A DNA stretch of 64,000 nt from NCBI GenBank assembly GCA_900542765.1, contig UQOX01000001.1, positions 1 to 64,000 of the forward strand, read 5' to 3'. A model generated the notes under the pieces. It saw only the letters and a program-made list of their open reading frames with translations, made no database searches and was not told the DNA's origin. Source of the DNA: an uncultured Porphyromonadaceae bacterium (GTDB lineage: Bacteria; Bacteroidota; Bacteroidia; Bacteroidales; UBA11471). Shown here piece after piece: positions 62,850 through 64,000 of this stretch. Numbering within the stretch: the stretch's first letter is position 1; the number at the start of each line of letters is the position of its first letter. Made by a program: the position numbers and the translations under genes.

Positions 62850-64000
62850 ATGATACAAGAAAAGAAAAACAGCAATATCGTCGCCATCATCACGATGTTT
62901 TTCATCTTTGCGATGATATCTTTCGTGACCAACCTGGCGGCCCCCATCGGCACCATTTGGGGATACCAGTTCGAAGGCAACGGCGTGCTGGGCATGATGG
63001 GCAACATGATGAACTTCCTGGCCTACCTCTTCATGGGTATCCCGGCCGGTAACCTGCTGGTGAAAATCGGATACAAGAAAACCGCCCTTTGGGCCATGGC
63101 CGTGGGTGTCGTGGGCCTGGCGGTGCAATACCTGTCGAGCGTCGTCGGCACCGACACCGTGCTCTTCACAATGGACAGCACCATCGAAAAAGAGGGCGTG
63201 CTGCAAACGGTGGCCTTCCCCGTAACGTTCAACTACTTCATCTACCTGCTCGGAGCCTTCATCTGCGGCTTCTGCGTGTGCATGCTCAACACCGTGGTGA
63301 ACCCCATGCTCAACATACTGGGCGGCGGCGGTAACAAAGGCAACCAGCTCATTCAGGCCGGCGGCGCGCTCAACTCGCTCTCGGCCACCCTCACCCCGTT
63401 CTTCGTGGGTGCCCTCATCGGCTCGCTCACCAAATCGACAACCATGGTCGATGTCGCCCCGCTGTTGTGGATAGGCATGGCCGTCTTCGCCGCGGCGTTC
63501 CTCATCATCACGTTTGTCGACATACCCGAGCCGCACCTGCACAAGGGCGGCAAGAAAGAGGTCTTCGAGCATAGTCCCTGGAACTTCCGCCACACGGTCA
63601 TGGGCGTCATCGGCATATTTATATATGTAGGCGTCGAAATCGGTATTCCCGGCACCCTTAACTTCTACCTGGCCGACCAAAGCGCCACCGGTGCCGGTGT
63701 CGTGGGCGACGCATCGGCCATTGCGGGAGCCATCGTGGCCATCTACTGGCTGCTCATGCTCGTGGGCCGCACGCTGAGCAGCGCCATCAGCGCCAAAGTA
63801 TCGACCCGCACCCAACTCATCGCCGTGTCGGCCACGGCCATCGTGCTGGTAATCCTGGCCATCTTCATACCCAAGACCTGCACGCTCGACATGCCCGGGT
63901 ACAGCGTGAGCAACGGCATCGTCGTGGCCCAAGTACCGGTAAGCGCCCTGCTGCTCGTGCTCTGCGGCCTCTGCACCTCGGTCATGTGGGGAGGCATCTT
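62850..64000 (+). CDS. Sugar MFS transporter, FucP/GlcP-like (3' truncated by window)
   Basis: An inner-membrane symporter of the FucP/glucose-galactose-type MFS branch. The ATG at 62850 starts MIQEKKNSNIVAIITMFFIF, and the frame stays open to the window end (383 codons). Helical segments (MISFVTNLAAPIGTIWGY, NFLAYLFMGIPAGNLLVKIG, FIYLLGAFICGFCVCMLNTV) and the pattern GGGNKGNQLIQAGGALNSLS match the sugar:H+ or Na+ symporter group. It follows galM by 39 bases, pointing to glucose or galactose, but fucose-type sugars cannot be excluded. Confidence 0.9.
   Translation, partial: MIQEKKNSNIVAIITMFFIFAMISFVTNLAAPIGTIWGYQFEGNGVLGMMGNMMNFLAYLFMGIPAGNLLVKIGYKKTALWAMAVGVVGLAVQYLSSVVGTDTVLFTMDSTIEKEGVLQTVAFPVTFNYFIYLLGAFICGFCVCMLNTVVNPMLNILGGGGNKGNQLIQAGGALNSLSATLTPFFVGALIGSLTKSTTMVDVAPLLWIGMAVFAAAFLIITFVDIPEPHLHKGGKKEVFEHSPWNFRHTVMGVIGIFIYVGVEIGIPGTLNFYLADQSATGAGVVGDASAIAGAIVAIYWLLMLVGRTLSSAISAKVSTRTQLIAVSATAIVLVILAIFIPKTCTLDMPGYSVSNGIVVAQVPVSALLLVLCGLCTSVMWGGI

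Noticed and set aside
1..64000. CRISPR arrays, insertion sequences, prophage genes and rRNA operons
   Set aside because: I saw no regularly spaced direct repeats, transposase or integrase motifs, phage structural genes or rRNA signatures in the window.

Overview
The window is a dense, high-GC piece of a Bacteroidales chromosome. Supporting signs are the Bacteroidetes-type promoter elements (TAnnTTTG at -7, sometimes TTTG or TTG near -33), weak or absent Shine-Dalgarno sequences, a fused SecDF, a TonB receptor with a carboxypeptidase-like N-terminal domain, a DUF4374 lipoprotein, a DUF4494 protein, a BspA-type leucine-rich repeat protein, a fumarate reductase of the CAB type and a menaquinone methyltransferase. 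A Barnesiella/Coprobacter-like gut commensal is my best guess, but the sequence alone does not fix the genus. I saw no rRNA gene, complete tRNA gene, CRISPR array, transposase or phage gene.

Layout. 1-1718: end of the fumarate reductase operon (frdA partial, frdB). 1940-7093: a three-gene iron/xenosiderophore uptake operon resembling xusABC. 7300-8847: a secreted BspA-like leucine-rich repeat protein. 9073-16507: a tightly packed six-gene run (serine acetyltransferase, THUMP RNA methyltransferase, DPP IV-like peptidase, purD, polytopic membrane protein, DedA/VTT-like protein). 17080-20004: secDF on the minus strand, divergent from an Ig-like lipoprotein (20200-22143). 22267-23955: SulP anion transporter. 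24044-24592: unknown membrane-anchored protein. 25061-27652: metK-metY behind a leader that looks like a SAM-II-class riboswitch. 27700-28620: an AT-rich stretch with a small lipoprotein and a tRNA-like relic. 28624-32064: thioredoxin-fold lipoprotein, comM-like ATPase, DUF805 protein. 32168-34934: ispD-recG on the minus strand. 35221-39409: M23/LysM hydrolase and carB. 39578-46143: membrane pyrophosphatase, then a receiver-like/PPDK-like hybrid protein with a coiled-coil partner. 46282-47163: two small genes, one an HTH regulator. 47172-49994: phoH-purC-menG on the minus strand. 50201-52291: ROK kinase and fabI, divergent across a palindrome. 52491-54111: ECF sigma factor, probable anti-sigma factor and Spy-like periplasmic protein. 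54346-58702: fbp-recR-glycosyltransferase-acetyltransferase on the minus strand. 58800-64000: ysxC, DUF4494, yggS, dihydroorotate dehydrogenase-like, galM and the start of a sugar MFS transporter.

Functional themes. Anaerobic respiration (fumarate reductase, menaquinone methylation) and PPi-driven ion pumping (hppA) cover energy conservation. Sulfur and one-carbon metabolism (serine acetyltransferase, SulP transporter, metK, metY) appears in several places, with the SAM-related leader as the likely control point. Envelope functions are prominent: SecDF, the M23 hydrolase, an ECF stress module, several lipoproteins and the siderophore uptake system. galM with the sugar transporter and class III fructose-1,6-bisphosphatase cover sugar entry and gluconeogenesis.

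The least explained items are the hybrid receiver-like/PPDK-like protein with its coiled-coil neighbour, the metK leader, the tRNA-like relic in the AT-rich stretch and the palindrome between the ROK gene and fabI.
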